Shown here: one piece after another, positions 1 through 8,900 of the stretch
How the letters are laid out: every line of letters begins with the position of its first letter
Numbering within the stretch: the stretch's first letter is position 1
NCBI GenBank assembly: GCA_964402955.1
Contig: CAYOEZ010000062.1
Span: 1-20,838 of the forward strand
Length of the DNA stretch: 20,838 nucleotides
Source: CAYOEZ01 sp964402955
GTDB lineage: Bacteria > Chloroflexota > DTOL01 > DAOUCN01
Direction of reading: 5' to 3'
Notes under the pieces: generated by a model
Seen by the model: only the letters and a program-made list of their open reading frames with translations
What the model was told of the DNA's origin: nothing
The model's database searches: none
Made by a program: the position numbers and the translations under genes

Positions 1-1925
1 TCGGCGATCATCTGCTGGGCCAGCGATTCCCCGTCAGCGGTGCGGCATTGGGCCAGGGCAAGAGTGACGAGGTTGGCGCGCACCGCCAGGCTAAGAGGCA
101 TGTCATCCGGCGGCTCCAGAGGATCGGGCATCACAACCCCGTTCTTCCAACTGGCAACGCGGCACATACCTTCTGGGGAATCTGGTGTACCGAGCAGGCT
201 TTCAGTTCTCAAGAGTTGCCCTGCCTGCGAGTAGTCGCCGCGCAATAGACAGAGGTAGCCCAGGGCGGCAACCGAGAAGTCGCGAGTGCTCCACTCCTGG
301 CTCTCTTTGTCTAGGGCTTCGCGAAGCAGATGCTCCGCCTCCGCCAGGTTTCCTTCGCCTGTCGCAATGAAACCCAGGTCGCCAATGAACTCGGCGTGCT
401 TTGGCGCAGAGCGCTGCAATTGTCTGAGGACATTCTTGGCCTCGGTGACGAGTCCGGAGCGGTAGAGTCCCATGGCGATGGCTCGCAGTGCTCTGAGCCA
501 GTAGCGCTCGCCACTCTCAATAATCGGCGCCCAGAAGGCCAATGCCTCGTCCATGCGGCCCAAGCGGTGTAGCGTCTCGTAGCGGGCGAGCGCCAGAGCA
601 GCGACATCGGGCACCACTCCCCGCCCCTCGTCGCGAACCTGTAGCGTCGCGTCGTGAATCTGTGGCGTCTCGTCGAGCATCTGTAGCGCCTGGTCAAGAA
701 TCTGTAGCGCCTCGTTTGACCGCTCCATGTCGTTCAGAATCGCAGATTCGAAGCATGTAAAGCGGGCCACGCGGGGAAACTGGCGGCGCAGGGTGTCGAT
801 TTTCGCCAGCGCCTCATCACGGCGGCCCACTTCCCATAGCGTTTGGCTCTCCAGCAGGTCAAGCCGCTGCCGAAGCGAGGCGGCAAGGCCAGGATCGCTT
901 GGCAGGTGGGCCATTGCTGTGTTGATGGCCTCCCACACGTCGTCGTAGCGGCCCAGTCCATAAAAGGCGCTCGCCTTGGCAAGCCAGGTCTGGGCATCAA
1001 ACGGATCCACGTTCAGCGCCTGGTCGGCTGCGGGTAGCGCTCCTTCCCACCAATCCTCAGCGAGCGCCACCTCAGCCCGAAGTCGCAGGGCAGGCAGAAA
1101 TGCGGGGTCGATGGCCAGCGCGTCTTCCAGAGGGCTCCAGGCGTCAGGGGCCATTCCCGTCTCCATTATCACGCGCGCTGCTTCCACCAGACTCTCTGGA
1201 TCATCCCCGGGACAGGAATAGGCCACGCTGTATGCCACATCTTGTGCCGGCGCCTCCAACCCCATGGCCAGAAGATGTCTCGCCAGCACGACGCCCGTCG
1301 CGGCACTGTGTGTACGCTCCCATGTCTGCTGCAACAGCTTACGGGCATCATCTGGGCGACCGAGGTCGAGGCTATCCAAGCTGAGAGCCTGGAGGGCAGG
1401 CAGATATCTGGCAATGACGCTTTGCGGCCCAGAAATCAGCGCCGAATACTCCTTGAAGGCAGGGTTAGGCTTCTCGGTCATGGGTGTCAGATCGCCGAAC
1501 TCGGAGACAAGCCTTTCGTCCGCGGCAGGCCCATGCTCGTCTGGCACTTCTATGTATCGTGGAACATATGGAGGAAGGACCGGCATGTGGCCTATCTCGC
1601 GGCCAATATATCGTTTTAGAATGGGCACGGATTCCTTAACTCGCCCCTGCTGTGACAAGAGCAGTCCCAGGGTGCGCAATGCGTCATTCTGGTCTGGCGC
1701 GAGACGGACAGCCCGCCGCAAGTGCTTTTCGGCGTCTTCATTGCGACCAAGGCCGATTTCGGCCAGACCCATCAGCAGATAGATTGGCGCGTGGGCGGGC
1801 GCTTCCCGCTGCGCTGTTATGAGCACGTCGAGCGCCTTCTGATCCTCGCCGGCCTCTTGCAGGTCCACGGCAGCGTGGATAAGTAGAAGAGCCTTATCGT
1901 TGACGGTAGATGGAGTGTTCTTCAT
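1..1925 (-). CDS. TPR-repeat protein, 3' end outside window
   Basis: I translated the minus strand from the ATG at 1925 to base 1 and found no stop: 641 codons that continue past the left edge. The protein is alpha-helical with repeated tetratricopeptide-like pairs, for example around residues 30-85 (a segment reading LMGLAEIGLGRNEDAEKHL), 255-300 and 340-370, with the usual small/large/aromatic spacing (W, LG, Y, A, P). TPR proteins are protein-interaction scaffolds; no catalytic motif is visible in the part seen. Residues 406-433 are four tandem heptads. The ATG overlaps the hicB stop as ATGA, so translation is probably coupled to the toxin-antitoxin pair, and a weak AAGGA sits about 10 bases upstream. 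No signal peptide is seen, so it is probably cytoplasmic. Its partner is unknown; coupling suggests a link with HicAB or with the BREX machinery. The missing C-terminus could carry an effector domain. Confidence 0.85.
   Translation of the reverse strand, partial: MKNTPSTVNDKALLLIHAAVDLQEAGEDQKALDVLITAQREAPAHAPIYLLMGLAEIGLGRNEDAEKHLRRAVRLAPDQNDALRTLGLLLSQQGRVKESVPILKRYIGREIGHMPVLPPYVPRYIEVPDEHGPAADERLVSEFGDLTPMTEKPNPAFKEYSALISGPQSVIARYLPALQALSLDSLDLGRPDDARKLLQQTWERTHSAATGVVLARHLLAMGLEAPAQDVAYSVAYSCPGDDPESLVEAARVIMETGMAPDAWSPLEDALAIDPAFLPALRLRAEVALAEDWWEGALPAADQALNVDPFDAQTWLAKASAFYGLGRYDDVWEAINTAMAHLPSDPGLAASLRQRLDLLESQTLWEVGRRDEALAKIDTLRRQFPRVARFTCFESAILNDMERSNEALQILDQALQMLDETPQIHDATLQVRDEGRGVVPDVAALALARYETLHRLGRMDEALAFWAPIIESGERYWLRALRAIAMGLYRSGLVTEAKNVLRQLQRSAPKHAEFIGDLGFIATGEGNLAEAEHLLREALDKESQEWSTRDFSVAALGYLCLLRGDYSQAGQLLRTESLLGTPDSPEGMCRVASWKNGVVMPDPLEPPDDMPLSLAVRANLVTLALAQCRTADGESLAQQMIA
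627..710 (-). repeat. Four 21-bp tandem repeats inside the TPR gene
   Basis: Four consecutive, imperfect 21-bp units (627-647, 648-668, 669-689, 690-710) encode heptads of the form A/T-L/P-Q-x-x-D-x: ALQILDQ, ALQMLDE, TPQIHDA, TLQVRDE. Frame and length are kept. The nearly constant CTACAG...GAC core shows recent duplication rather than convergence. It makes a small coiled-coil-like insert between TPR blocks. Confidence 0.85.
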
Positions 1926-2917
1926 CTCGATTGATCCTTGTCTGCCCGCGCTCTATGGAACTGAGGGGCGCGGGACGGCGGGGTATCCGTCGGATTACTC
2001 TTTGGCTGGAACGAGCGCTCCATCGTTGTCTGAGGCACGGTCGCAATGAGCCATGCAGTCCCGTCGATGATGCGCTCCTGATTTGGAGCAGTCAGTTGCA
2101 GACTGCCGCGAGCGGCGGGCGCCTTTGACTGGCTGAGCCGAGTAATCTTGTCGGCAAGATCGGCTGCCTGCGCTTCAATCTCATCTTCGGCGTCGGCGTT
2201 CGTCTGGCTGCTCAGCATCGATACTGCCTGCCGCAACACAGCGATGACAGGGCTGTCGCGGCCGGCCGCCGACAAGGCTGCTGTGAGGCTGTTGAGACAA
2301 GCGGCAGACGATACCACGTCGCCGTGGCTGGACAGATCTGCCGCCTGAGCGAGGCGCGCCGATGCCCACGAGGCGAACACCTGCTCGTCGAGCTCTCCCG
2401 CATCGTCAGCCAATCCAGCAGCGAGCAGGACCTGACGCACGCTGGCCTTCAGTCCGGGCCACGCGACATCCTCAGCGACGGCTGCTTGCGGCGCTGCGGC
2501 CTTCTCCTGGCCGACGGCGCGCGCCAACGCGAAGCTCACGTACCGGTTCAGACTGACGCCCTCGCCCTCAGCCCGCTCGACCAATGTGCGATGGAGCGAC
2601 CGGGGCACGCGCACTATGAACTTGCCGCTATACTCCTCCCCGGTCTGCGGCTCAGGAATGGGTATGTTATCTTCTAGCGCTATCTCCAGCCACCCACGCT
2701 GAGCATCGCGGATCATTTCCAGCGCATCTTCTGGGGTATTGCCCTCGCTTATGCAACCGGTCAGCTCTTTAATACCCACGAACCACCCACCCTCTGGCTC
2801 AGGGACCAACTCGATGGTATAGGGCAGGCTCAGATAGTATTCGATTGTTTTCTTCAGGGCAGGCTCTTTTCTAGCGGCCCTCTGTTCATTCTCGCCGTGG
2901 TCTTTCGGCTTACTCAC
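1922..2917 (-). CDS. hicB: HicB-family antitoxin with long C-terminal extension
   Basis: This is probably the antitoxin that neutralises HicA and represses the pair's promoter. I chose the GTG at 2917 because GAGGAG lies 7 bases upstream and GTGAGTAA makes an 8-bp overlap with the hicA stop; the frame stays open further upstream, but only as a shadow of hicA. Residues 25-90 form the HicB fold, with the family signature around SLPYTIELVPEPEGGWFVG followed by the GCISEGNTPEDALEMIRDA segment. Residues 96-135 (GKFIVRVPRSLH through LNRYVSFALARAV) are a ribbon-helix-helix DNA-binding domain. HicB proteins are usually about 80-150 residues; this one is 331, and residues 136-331 are an Ala-rich, mostly helical tail ending in a Pro/Arg-rich stretch that matches nothing I know. 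Its stop overlaps the next gene as ATGA. Confidence 0.88.
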   Translation of the reverse strand: MSKPKDHGENEQRAARKEPALKKTIEYYLSLPYTIELVPEPEGGWFVGIKELTGCISEGNTPEDALEMIRDAQRGWLEIALEDNIPIPEPQTGEEYSGKFIVRVPRSLHRTLVERAEGEGVSLNRYVSFALARAVGQEKAAAPQAAVAEDVAWPGLKASVRQVLLAAGLADDAGELDEQVFASWASARLAQAADLSSHGDVVSSAACLNSLTAALSAAGRDSPVIAVLRQAVSMLSSQTNADAEDEIEAQAADLADKITRLSQSKAPAARGSLQLTAPNQERIIDGTAWLIATVPQTTMERSFQPKSNPTDTPPSRAPQFHRARADKDQSR

Positions 2918-3155
2918 CAGGGTTCTCCTCACAGGACTCAATTGCTCGTAGCGCTCGCTCAACGTAGACCTGTTTGATAGGCCGTGCGAAGGGAACCGAA
3001 ATCGGCTTACACCCCGGACGGCTGTAGTAGTTATGGCTGCCGCTGGCGGCGCGACGCTCAAAGCCGAACAGACAGAGCAGTTGGTCCAGTTGCTTGAAGC
3101 GGACGTTTTTCGGGTTGCTCCGAATGTGCGCAAACAGCTTGTCACGTTGACTCAT
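2910..3155 (-). CDS. hicA: HicA-family mRNA interferase toxin
   Basis: HicA toxins are small double-stranded-RNA-binding-fold ribonucleases that cut mRNA and arrest growth until bound by HicB. From the ATG at 3155 the product is 81 residues, near family size. The segment around residues 15-60 matches the family: NVRFKQLDQLLCLFGFE, then GSHNYY with the presumed catalytic His41, then the beta strand ISVPFARP. An in-frame TTG at 3197 would add 14 residues, but it lies in the -35 box of the likely promoter, so the ATG at 3155 with AGGA about 9 bases upstream is preferred. The toxin-first order, overlapping hicB by 8 bp, is standard for hicAB. It follows a PglX-like gene, so it may act as an addiction module or a guard of the defence locus; that is inference. 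Confidence 0.85.
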   Translation of the reverse strand: MSQRDKLFAHIRSNPKNVRFKQLDQLLCLFGFERRAASGSHNYYSRPGCKPISVPFARPIKQVYVERALRAIESCEENPGE

Positions 3156-3168
3156 TGCTGATAGTCCT

Positions 3169-3197
3169 ATAGTATCATTATTAGTATCATCTGTCAA
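3169..3197 (-). promoter_or_regulatory. Sigma-70-like promoter of hicAB-TPR
   Basis: On the minus strand a perfect -35 box TTGACA (3197-3192) is followed by a 17-base spacer and a TACTAT -10 box (3174-3169, four of six consensus positions). The predicted start falls about 7 bases before the hicA ATG at 3155, so the leader would be very short and the SD could be partly lost. The -35 overlaps the stop codon of the preceding methyltransferase gene. Direct repeats cover the spacer and -10. Confidence 0.65.
3170..3190. repeat. 9-bp direct repeat, candidate HicB operator
   Basis: TAGTATCAT occurs twice, at 3170-3178 and 3182-3190, a 12-bp period. The copies lie over the spacer and -10 of the hicAB promoter. 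HicB-type ribbon-helix-helix antitoxins normally repress their own promoter, so this is a plausible operator; binding is inferred. Confidence 0.5.
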
Positions 3198-5128
3198 GCA
3201 CCCACGGTTTCCACTTTTCTCACCACATACGCCGCCGTCTCCACCATCGCCGTATCGAGCACGCCGTAGCCGAGATCGGCCAGTGTGATCACCTGGGCCT
3301 CTTTGAGCAAAATCTCCTCGCGCCAGGCCTGGAAGCTGGTGAGGAAGAAGCCGGTGCGGCTGGTAATGGCGCCCAGGTAGCCACCCGGACGCAGCAGCTC
3401 CAGCCCGCGCTCGACGAAGGCGGCGTAGAGGTCGTTCTTGGTGCGCGGATAGGTGCGCTCGATGTACGCCTTGCTGCCCAGGCTGGCGGCGCCGAAAGGC
3501 GGATTCATCAGCACGACGTCAAAGGGATGCTGGAGCAGGTCAATCAAGGCCATCCCCTGCATGGCATCGTCGGCAAAGAGACGGCGCACAACGCCGGGTC
3601 CTGAGACGGCCTGGCGAGCGAAGACGCGCAGATTCTCGATCACACGGGCGTCCGCTTGCTCCCAGAAGGCGCTATCCTCCAGGTCGGCGGGATTCAAGCC
3701 CAGCCGGAGCTGTTGTGGCTGTTGCGGCTCGAAGAGCGTCAACTGCACCGCTTGCGGCAGGCTGGCGAGCAGCTCCCGTGTGCTGCGGATAGAGTCGCTG
3801 ATCTCGCGCTCGATTTTGAGCAGGCTGCCGGCCTCTCCGGCCATTTTCATGCGCTCCCAGATGTCGAGCAACAGACTGCCCAGGACGGCAGGCTGCAAGT
3901 CGCGAGCAAACTCGCCCAGCAGATCGTACTCGCCGGGCATGGGCTCGGCGCAGACAATGTTGGTATGCTGAAGGCGCGGCCGCTGGCGTATCTTGAGCCC
4001 CATCTCGGCGTAGGCGCGCTGTGTGCGCAGCCAGAGGGCCAGCGAGGCGATGTGGCAGGCCCGCAGGTCAATATCGATGCCGTGCAGATTGTGCTCCAGG
4101 ATCAAGCCCGGTACAGCCTGGCGGAACTGCTCTTGGTCCGCATAATCGGCGTGAAGCGCGGGGCCAAGCTCAGGATCGTCATACGCCTCGTCATAAATGA
4201 TCTGCAGCAGGTCGAAGGCATACAGTAGGAAGTGACCACTGCCGCCTGCCGGATCGAGGACACGCAGCTTGCGCGGGTCTTTCTTAGGCTGGGCAGCCAT
4301 GCCAATTGACCCGTTTGTGCGTTTGACGAGGTATCGGCACTGCTCAGCCAGGCGCGTGTCGCCCCGGCGCATCTCCCACCACATGCGGCCGAGTGTGTTG
4401 TCGGTGAGAAATGCAACGACGTAGGATGGCGTGTAGAACTGGTTGCGGAAAGCAAGCTCATAGCTGGTACGCGGGGCGCCCGACGCCTTGCGCGCCTGCT
4501 CACGCTGCTCGGTGGGCGTGAAGTACTGGTAGATCCAGCCGACCGTCTCATCCTCAGCCCAGACCGGCTCGATGCTTGAATCGTTGAGCAATGCCAGGAT
4601 GTCGCGCAGGCAATTGCTGGATGGGAAGATGATAGACGTCGGCGCGCTGCGGTCGAAGATGACGCCGATCAGGTGCGCCAGGTCGTCCGATAGCAGCTCG
4701 ATGTAAAGACGATAGCCGCCGTCTGGCTCGCCACGCATCGCTTCGGGCGACAGCAGGGTGAAGCGCTGGAAGCCCTTGGACTGCTCGCCCGCGCCGACCG
4801 ATGGCTGGATCAGGGCGCGGCTGGGATGCTCCATCAGCTTGAGCGCAGCCATCCGGTTGAGGAAAGTGAAGGCGCTTTCCCGCACATAACGCTGGATGGC
4901 GTCTCCATGGCTGGCGCCGGCGATCTCGTGGTGGTGGATGGCGGCTTCGATGGCCTGGCGATCGGCGCGGCCGACGGCATCGAGGGTGGCCATGCCTTGC
5001 AGCGGCTCGATCATGCCATCCATATGAATGCCGTAGCGTCCCTCAAGCTGCACGGCGAGGTCGCCTTCCAGCAGCGAGCGGCATTTGACGACGACGGTGT
5101 AGAGCGAGTTGCGGAGCGTCTTGTCCAT
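3194..5128 (-). CDS. PglX-like adenine-N6 methyltransferase half (second copy)
   Basis: A 644-residue gamma-type DNA adenine-N6 methyltransferase related to the N-terminal half of PglX/Eco57I-type enzymes. Visible parts: a helical PglX-like N-terminus (1-200, including the TVGWIYQYF segment typical of these proteins), SAM-binding motif I LDPAGGSGHF (291-300, with Gly where Cys is common), GIDID (350-354), and catalytic motif IV MNPPFG (541-546). It ends at about residue 640, just after the strand AAYVVRK, where a complete PglX of about 1200 residues would continue into its target-recognition domain. No such domain follows: hicA comes next. The ATG at 5128 is 4 bases after the HEPN gene stop. 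It is clearly diverged from the copy at 15260-17284. It may borrow the recognition subunit at 9695-11644, pair with something off the left edge, or be a solitary methylase. Confidence 0.85.
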   Translation of the reverse strand: MDKTLRNSLYTVVVKCRSLLEGDLAVQLEGRYGIHMDGMIEPLQGMATLDAVGRADRQAIEAAIHHHEIAGASHGDAIQRYVRESAFTFLNRMAALKLMEHPSRALIQPSVGAGEQSKGFQRFTLLSPEAMRGEPDGGYRLYIELLSDDLAHLIGVIFDRSAPTSIIFPSSNCLRDILALLNDSSIEPVWAEDETVGWIYQYFTPTEQREQARKASGAPRTSYELAFRNQFYTPSYVVAFLTDNTLGRMWWEMRRGDTRLAEQCRYLVKRTNGSIGMAAQPKKDPRKLRVLDPAGGSGHFLLYAFDLLQIIYDEAYDDPELGPALHADYADQEQFRQAVPGLILEHNLHGIDIDLRACHIASLALWLRTQRAYAEMGLKIRQRPRLQHTNIVCAEPMPGEYDLLGEFARDLQPAVLGSLLLDIWERMKMAGEAGSLLKIEREISDSIRSTRELLASLPQAVQLTLFEPQQPQQLRLGLNPADLEDSAFWEQADARVIENLRVFARQAVSGPGVVRRLFADDAMQGMALIDLLQHPFDVVLMNPPFGAASLGSKAYIERTYPRTKNDLYAAFVERGLELLRPGGYLGAITSRTGFFLTSFQAWREEILLKEAQVITLADLGYGVLDTAMVETAAYVVRKVETVGA

Positions 5129-5132
5129 CTCT

Positions 5133-5954
5133 CTATGTCACCAGCGCTTGTATTTGCGCGATCCGTTCCGTCACCAGTTCGTCTACGGCGAGGCAGATGT
5201 GCCCAATGGCATCCACAGCCTGCTGAGTCCACGAATAGGCGATGGCTTGCTGGTCGCCTCCAGGATTACTCTGAGGGCGGTCAGCGCGATGGACGATGTT
5301 GTTGCGCCGGGTGACCGTGTCCTCCAGAACCGTCATGAGCTCCTTCTTGTCACGTTTCAGATGCTCCGCAATCTCGTCCCACGGTTTGGCTAGACCAAGC
5401 AGGCTGCCGACAACGTGAACACCTTTGCGCGAACTCAGGTAGCTATAGTCAATCATGCCGAGAATGCGGTTGGCTATGTACTCGGGAGCGTTCTCATCCG
5501 ACAACAAGCGCAGCATTTCGTCGAGACTGAACTGGAGGGGCTTGAGATAGTCTAGCACTGCCGAATCGTCCTGAGGGACGAAGTTGCGGCCGCGCACCCG
5601 GATCACCACAGGCAGGTTAGTGCGCAGCAGCGCCGGCAGATACGTTTCCAGCGCAGTGCACGAGCAGACGACCGCCTGGCGCAGTAGGTTGCAGAGCGCT
5701 GCTTGGCGCAGATCAGAACGGTGCACGTGCGCTCGTTCACGCACCAGGCCGAGGAATATCTCGTTGTAGATCAACATCAGTTCCTCGCCGGCATTGGCCT
5801 TCACGAGCGAGCGCAGTGCATCAACCTGGTTCCCCGCTGACAGAATTGTGTCATTGGAATCGAGTAGCCGGTAGACATGCAACAGCAGCTGCGCCGGACG
5901 CATGTTGTCTTCAAACGTCTGCCTTGGACTAATCTGAGACACTGTTGTTTCCAT
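5133..5954 (-). CDS. HEPN-domain protein (RiboL-PSP-HEPN-like)
   Basis: A 273-residue helical protein carrying a HEPN motif near its C-terminus: RRNNIVHRAD, with Arg217 and His222 forming the R-x4-H pair. In HEPN ribonucleases this pair is the catalytic site and works across a dimer; the RN-x-IVHR form is typical of RiboL-PSP-type HEPN domains. An N-terminal helical half precedes it (AALCNLLRQAVVCSCTALE, a usual HEPN helix). I prefer the ATG at 5954 because GGAG stands 8 bases upstream; an in-frame GTG at 5963 would add 3 residues and overlap the brxC stop. It sits between brxC and a methyltransferase half. HEPN genes beside modification genes are common in abortive-infection modules, so an RNA-cutting effector is plausible, but some HEPN proteins are only structural. 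Confidence 0.75.
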   Translation of the reverse strand: METTVSQISPRQTFEDNMRPAQLLLHVYRLLDSNDTILSAGNQVDALRSLVKANAGEELMLIYNEIFLGLVRERAHVHRSDLRQAALCNLLRQAVVCSCTALETYLPALLRTNLPVVIRVRGRNFVPQDDSAVLDYLKPLQFSLDEMLRLLSDENAPEYIANRILGMIDYSYLSSRKGVHVVGSLLGLAKPWDEIAEHLKRDKKELMTVLEDTVTRRNNIVHRADRPQSNPGGDQQAIAYSWTQQAVDAIGHICLAVDELVTERIAQIQALVT

Positions 5955-5959
5955 GTGTG

Positions 5960-8900
5960 TCACTCCAGGATGATCTTTGCGCCTGTAGCGAGTAGCTCAA
6001 GCAAACGGCCACGCAACTGCTCAATCAGCGCACTAACATCGGCCTCGGTACTGAGCGAGCGGCCGACGCCGGCAATGTCGGAGATGCGCACTTGCGCTAC
6101 CTTCTGCTCCGGCTCGGTTAGCTTCTGCAGACGGAACAGGGCATCGGAGCGCAGACGGTCGACGGCGGAGATATCGGAGGCCATCTCGGATAGACTCGCG
6201 GCGCAGACCTTGCAGGCAATGGCGCCTTGCGGCAAGTCCAGGTCGTGTCCTGCCCGATCCGCTAACGGCTTTAGTAGCATATCCTGCATCTCCGGGGTCA
6301 AGAGCGTCGAGTTCGGCTGGCCCTTCACGTCGTCAATAGCCTGCATGAAGGCCTGCTGCCGTGTCTTATGGCGCTCTGTGTAGAGTTGGGCATAGGCGGT
6401 TTCCAGAGCCTTGAGCGCCTTGTCGGTGTCAAGTGACTCCTTGTAGTAATCCCCGCTCTCTACGATACCCAGAATGCGCTTTGCGGCGTCCGCCAGCTCG
6501 CCATCCTGACCCTCGGCGTGCAGCAGCGGCCAGATCTGCTCACCGACGGTGCGCATGCGGCGCAGATGGGCCAGACCCTTGTCGCTGGTGGCCTTACGGA
6601 TCAGGACCACGCGGGCGCGCAGCTCGTTGAGGCTCTTACCCTCGCCGGCCAGCATGTTGACGCAATCATCCGAAGGGCTCGTCAGAATCGTGTCCAGGCT
6701 AGTATGGTATTCGCCCAAGACAGGAGCCAACGGTATGCGGTTGGCTCGCACTGCGGCTTCCACCGGCAGCAACTGGGTCATCTCGTCGCGTGCCCAGCGC
6801 TGCAGGGCCTGGGCCATGGCGCTTTCCTCAACGTCCACCTCATCGCCGGTCAGGTTTTCGAATGATTTGGCTGCGTCCACGAGAGTCCTCAGGTCGGGCG
6901 CCTTGCGCGGCGCAAAGGAAGCCGAGCGGAAGGCATTGGTACCGCTGAAGGGAACCCTCACCTGCGGATCGAGGTGATCCCTGTAACGTCGCCCCTGATA
7001 GGTGACCTCGATTGACCCGGCCCGCAGCAGCGTCGCCAGCACCAGCCAGAGCATCTCTTGCTCCCAGCCATAGCCGATGCCGCCAAAGTGCGCCTCCATG
7101 GTGCGCCCGGTCACCTTGTTGCCGTAGGAGTGCTCGCTCTCGAGATGGGAGCGCACTTCTTTGATGATGGGCGCGCTGAGGTTGATAACATACTTGCTAC
7201 CTTCTGGGGCGACCAGGCCAAGTCCATCGGGCGGAGCGTAGAAGATTTTGGGCAAGCCAGTGAGGTTAGCGGCCTTAAGCACATCTTCCGCTTCATTGCT
7301 CTTGAGCGGGCGCACGCCCATCTCAAGTTTGGGATAGAGATCGGGCACGGCGACCTCAAAGACCTTATGTAGTATTTCCGTGAGTGACTTGCCGAGCGAT
7401 GGGCCATCTTTGGCGACGCCGCGGAAGAAGCCCGTGCCAATCGCCAGGGCCTTGTCTACCAAACCGCGCAGCCGCTCAGTCCGGCGGGCTTCTTCGTTCT
7501 TTTCGTTTTCGAGGCTGGACGACTCATCCTTGTTGATCTTATTCTGAGCCCGAATCTGGTTGTATTTCTCCACCATGCGCTTGGAGCGATAGATCTCGGC
7601 GACAACTTCGTCGATCTCGTCGTTCAAGCTCATGACCCAGAACAACTCGTTGCGGTGGGTCGCGTCGCGACTATCTTCCCGCACCCGGTCGCCGGTCTCC
7701 TTTATCTCCTCTGGCCCATCGGCAACATGCAGGAGGAGGGGGATGTGTGCGTCGCCGGTGGTGATGACCCGCCCCTCCCAGGAGACGACGACGCGGAAGG
7801 TGCGCAGGCCATGATAGTTGTAGCGGGTGAGAGCCGGCTCAGTGAAGAGGGCGCGCAGCCGGTCCTCGAGAATATCGTTACGTTCCTTGGGCGAGGGGTT
7901 GAAGGCGTTGCGCTCGGCGGTCCAGCTCTTTTCTTGGGCCGTTTGCAGCTTCCAGCCGGACTCGGTCTGGCGGATGAATTGAGCGTCGCTCAGGAGTTGG
8001 ATGGCGCGTTGCACGTGGGGCAGCGGCGCCTCCCCGTCGAGCTTGTCGTAGAGAAGGGCAGCCACATTAGCGTCGCTGCACGGCAGGTCGCGCACCATCT
8101 CGAGCAGGGCGATGGCCTTGGCCGTGCGCGCCGGCCAGGGATCATGGGGCCAGCGTTGGCCGATTTCGGAGATGTCCCGCTGTTTCTCGCTCGACAGGTT
8201 GGTCTCGACCAGGTCGTAGATGCGGTCAAGCGTGACCAGCGTGCCCACCGGTGCGTCAGCCAGGTGAGTGCGGTCGCTGACCAGCATCTCGTACGTTTGC
8301 TTGATGATGGTGCGGTTGCTGCCGCCGATGTGGCGCGGTGCGCCAGCCTCCTGGCGAATGCCGGAGACGATGTCAATTGATAGATCAATAAAGTACGGCA
8401 AATAAGGGTAGTACTGGATGAAGTCCTGGACGCTGACCTCGGAATGACGCGCCGTGCGTTCCAACAGGGTGTGTGTCTTGAGCATAGCGCCATGTTTGCG
8501 GTGCAACTCAGCCAGAACCTCTTGTGCTTCCGGTTTCTTGGCCAGGACGCGCTTGGTTGCCACCTCGCGAATGTCGGCCGGGGCCATGTCGATGTGCGTC
8601 GGGAAGCGGTCTTGCAACTTGGCCAACTCCACCCGTTTGTCGTCAATGGCGGCAACGACCTCGTCGAGCTTCTCCTGCGAGGTGATGATGATCCACACCG
8701 GCGCCACGGCCTTGTGCGCGAGGACGCGGTTCTTGCTCTCCTGGCCGAAGTGCTCGACCACGGCGCGCAGGTTCTCGATCTTCTCCACGCTGCGCGCCAC
8801 GTACTGGCCCACCTCATCGATGATGAACGTGATGGTGTTGCCCGGCCGGCGGCGCGAGGCAAGCTCGAATGTGCGCTCAACCAGGGTGCGGATCGTGACG

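Noticed and set aside
627..710. Short CRISPR-like repeat
   Set aside because: The units are directly adjacent with no spacers and stay in frame inside a coding gene.
1922..3145. A 407-residue version of HicB starting at 3145
   Set aside because: The extra N-terminus is the hicA gene read in another frame. The GTG at 2917 has a good SD and the normal 8-bp overlap.
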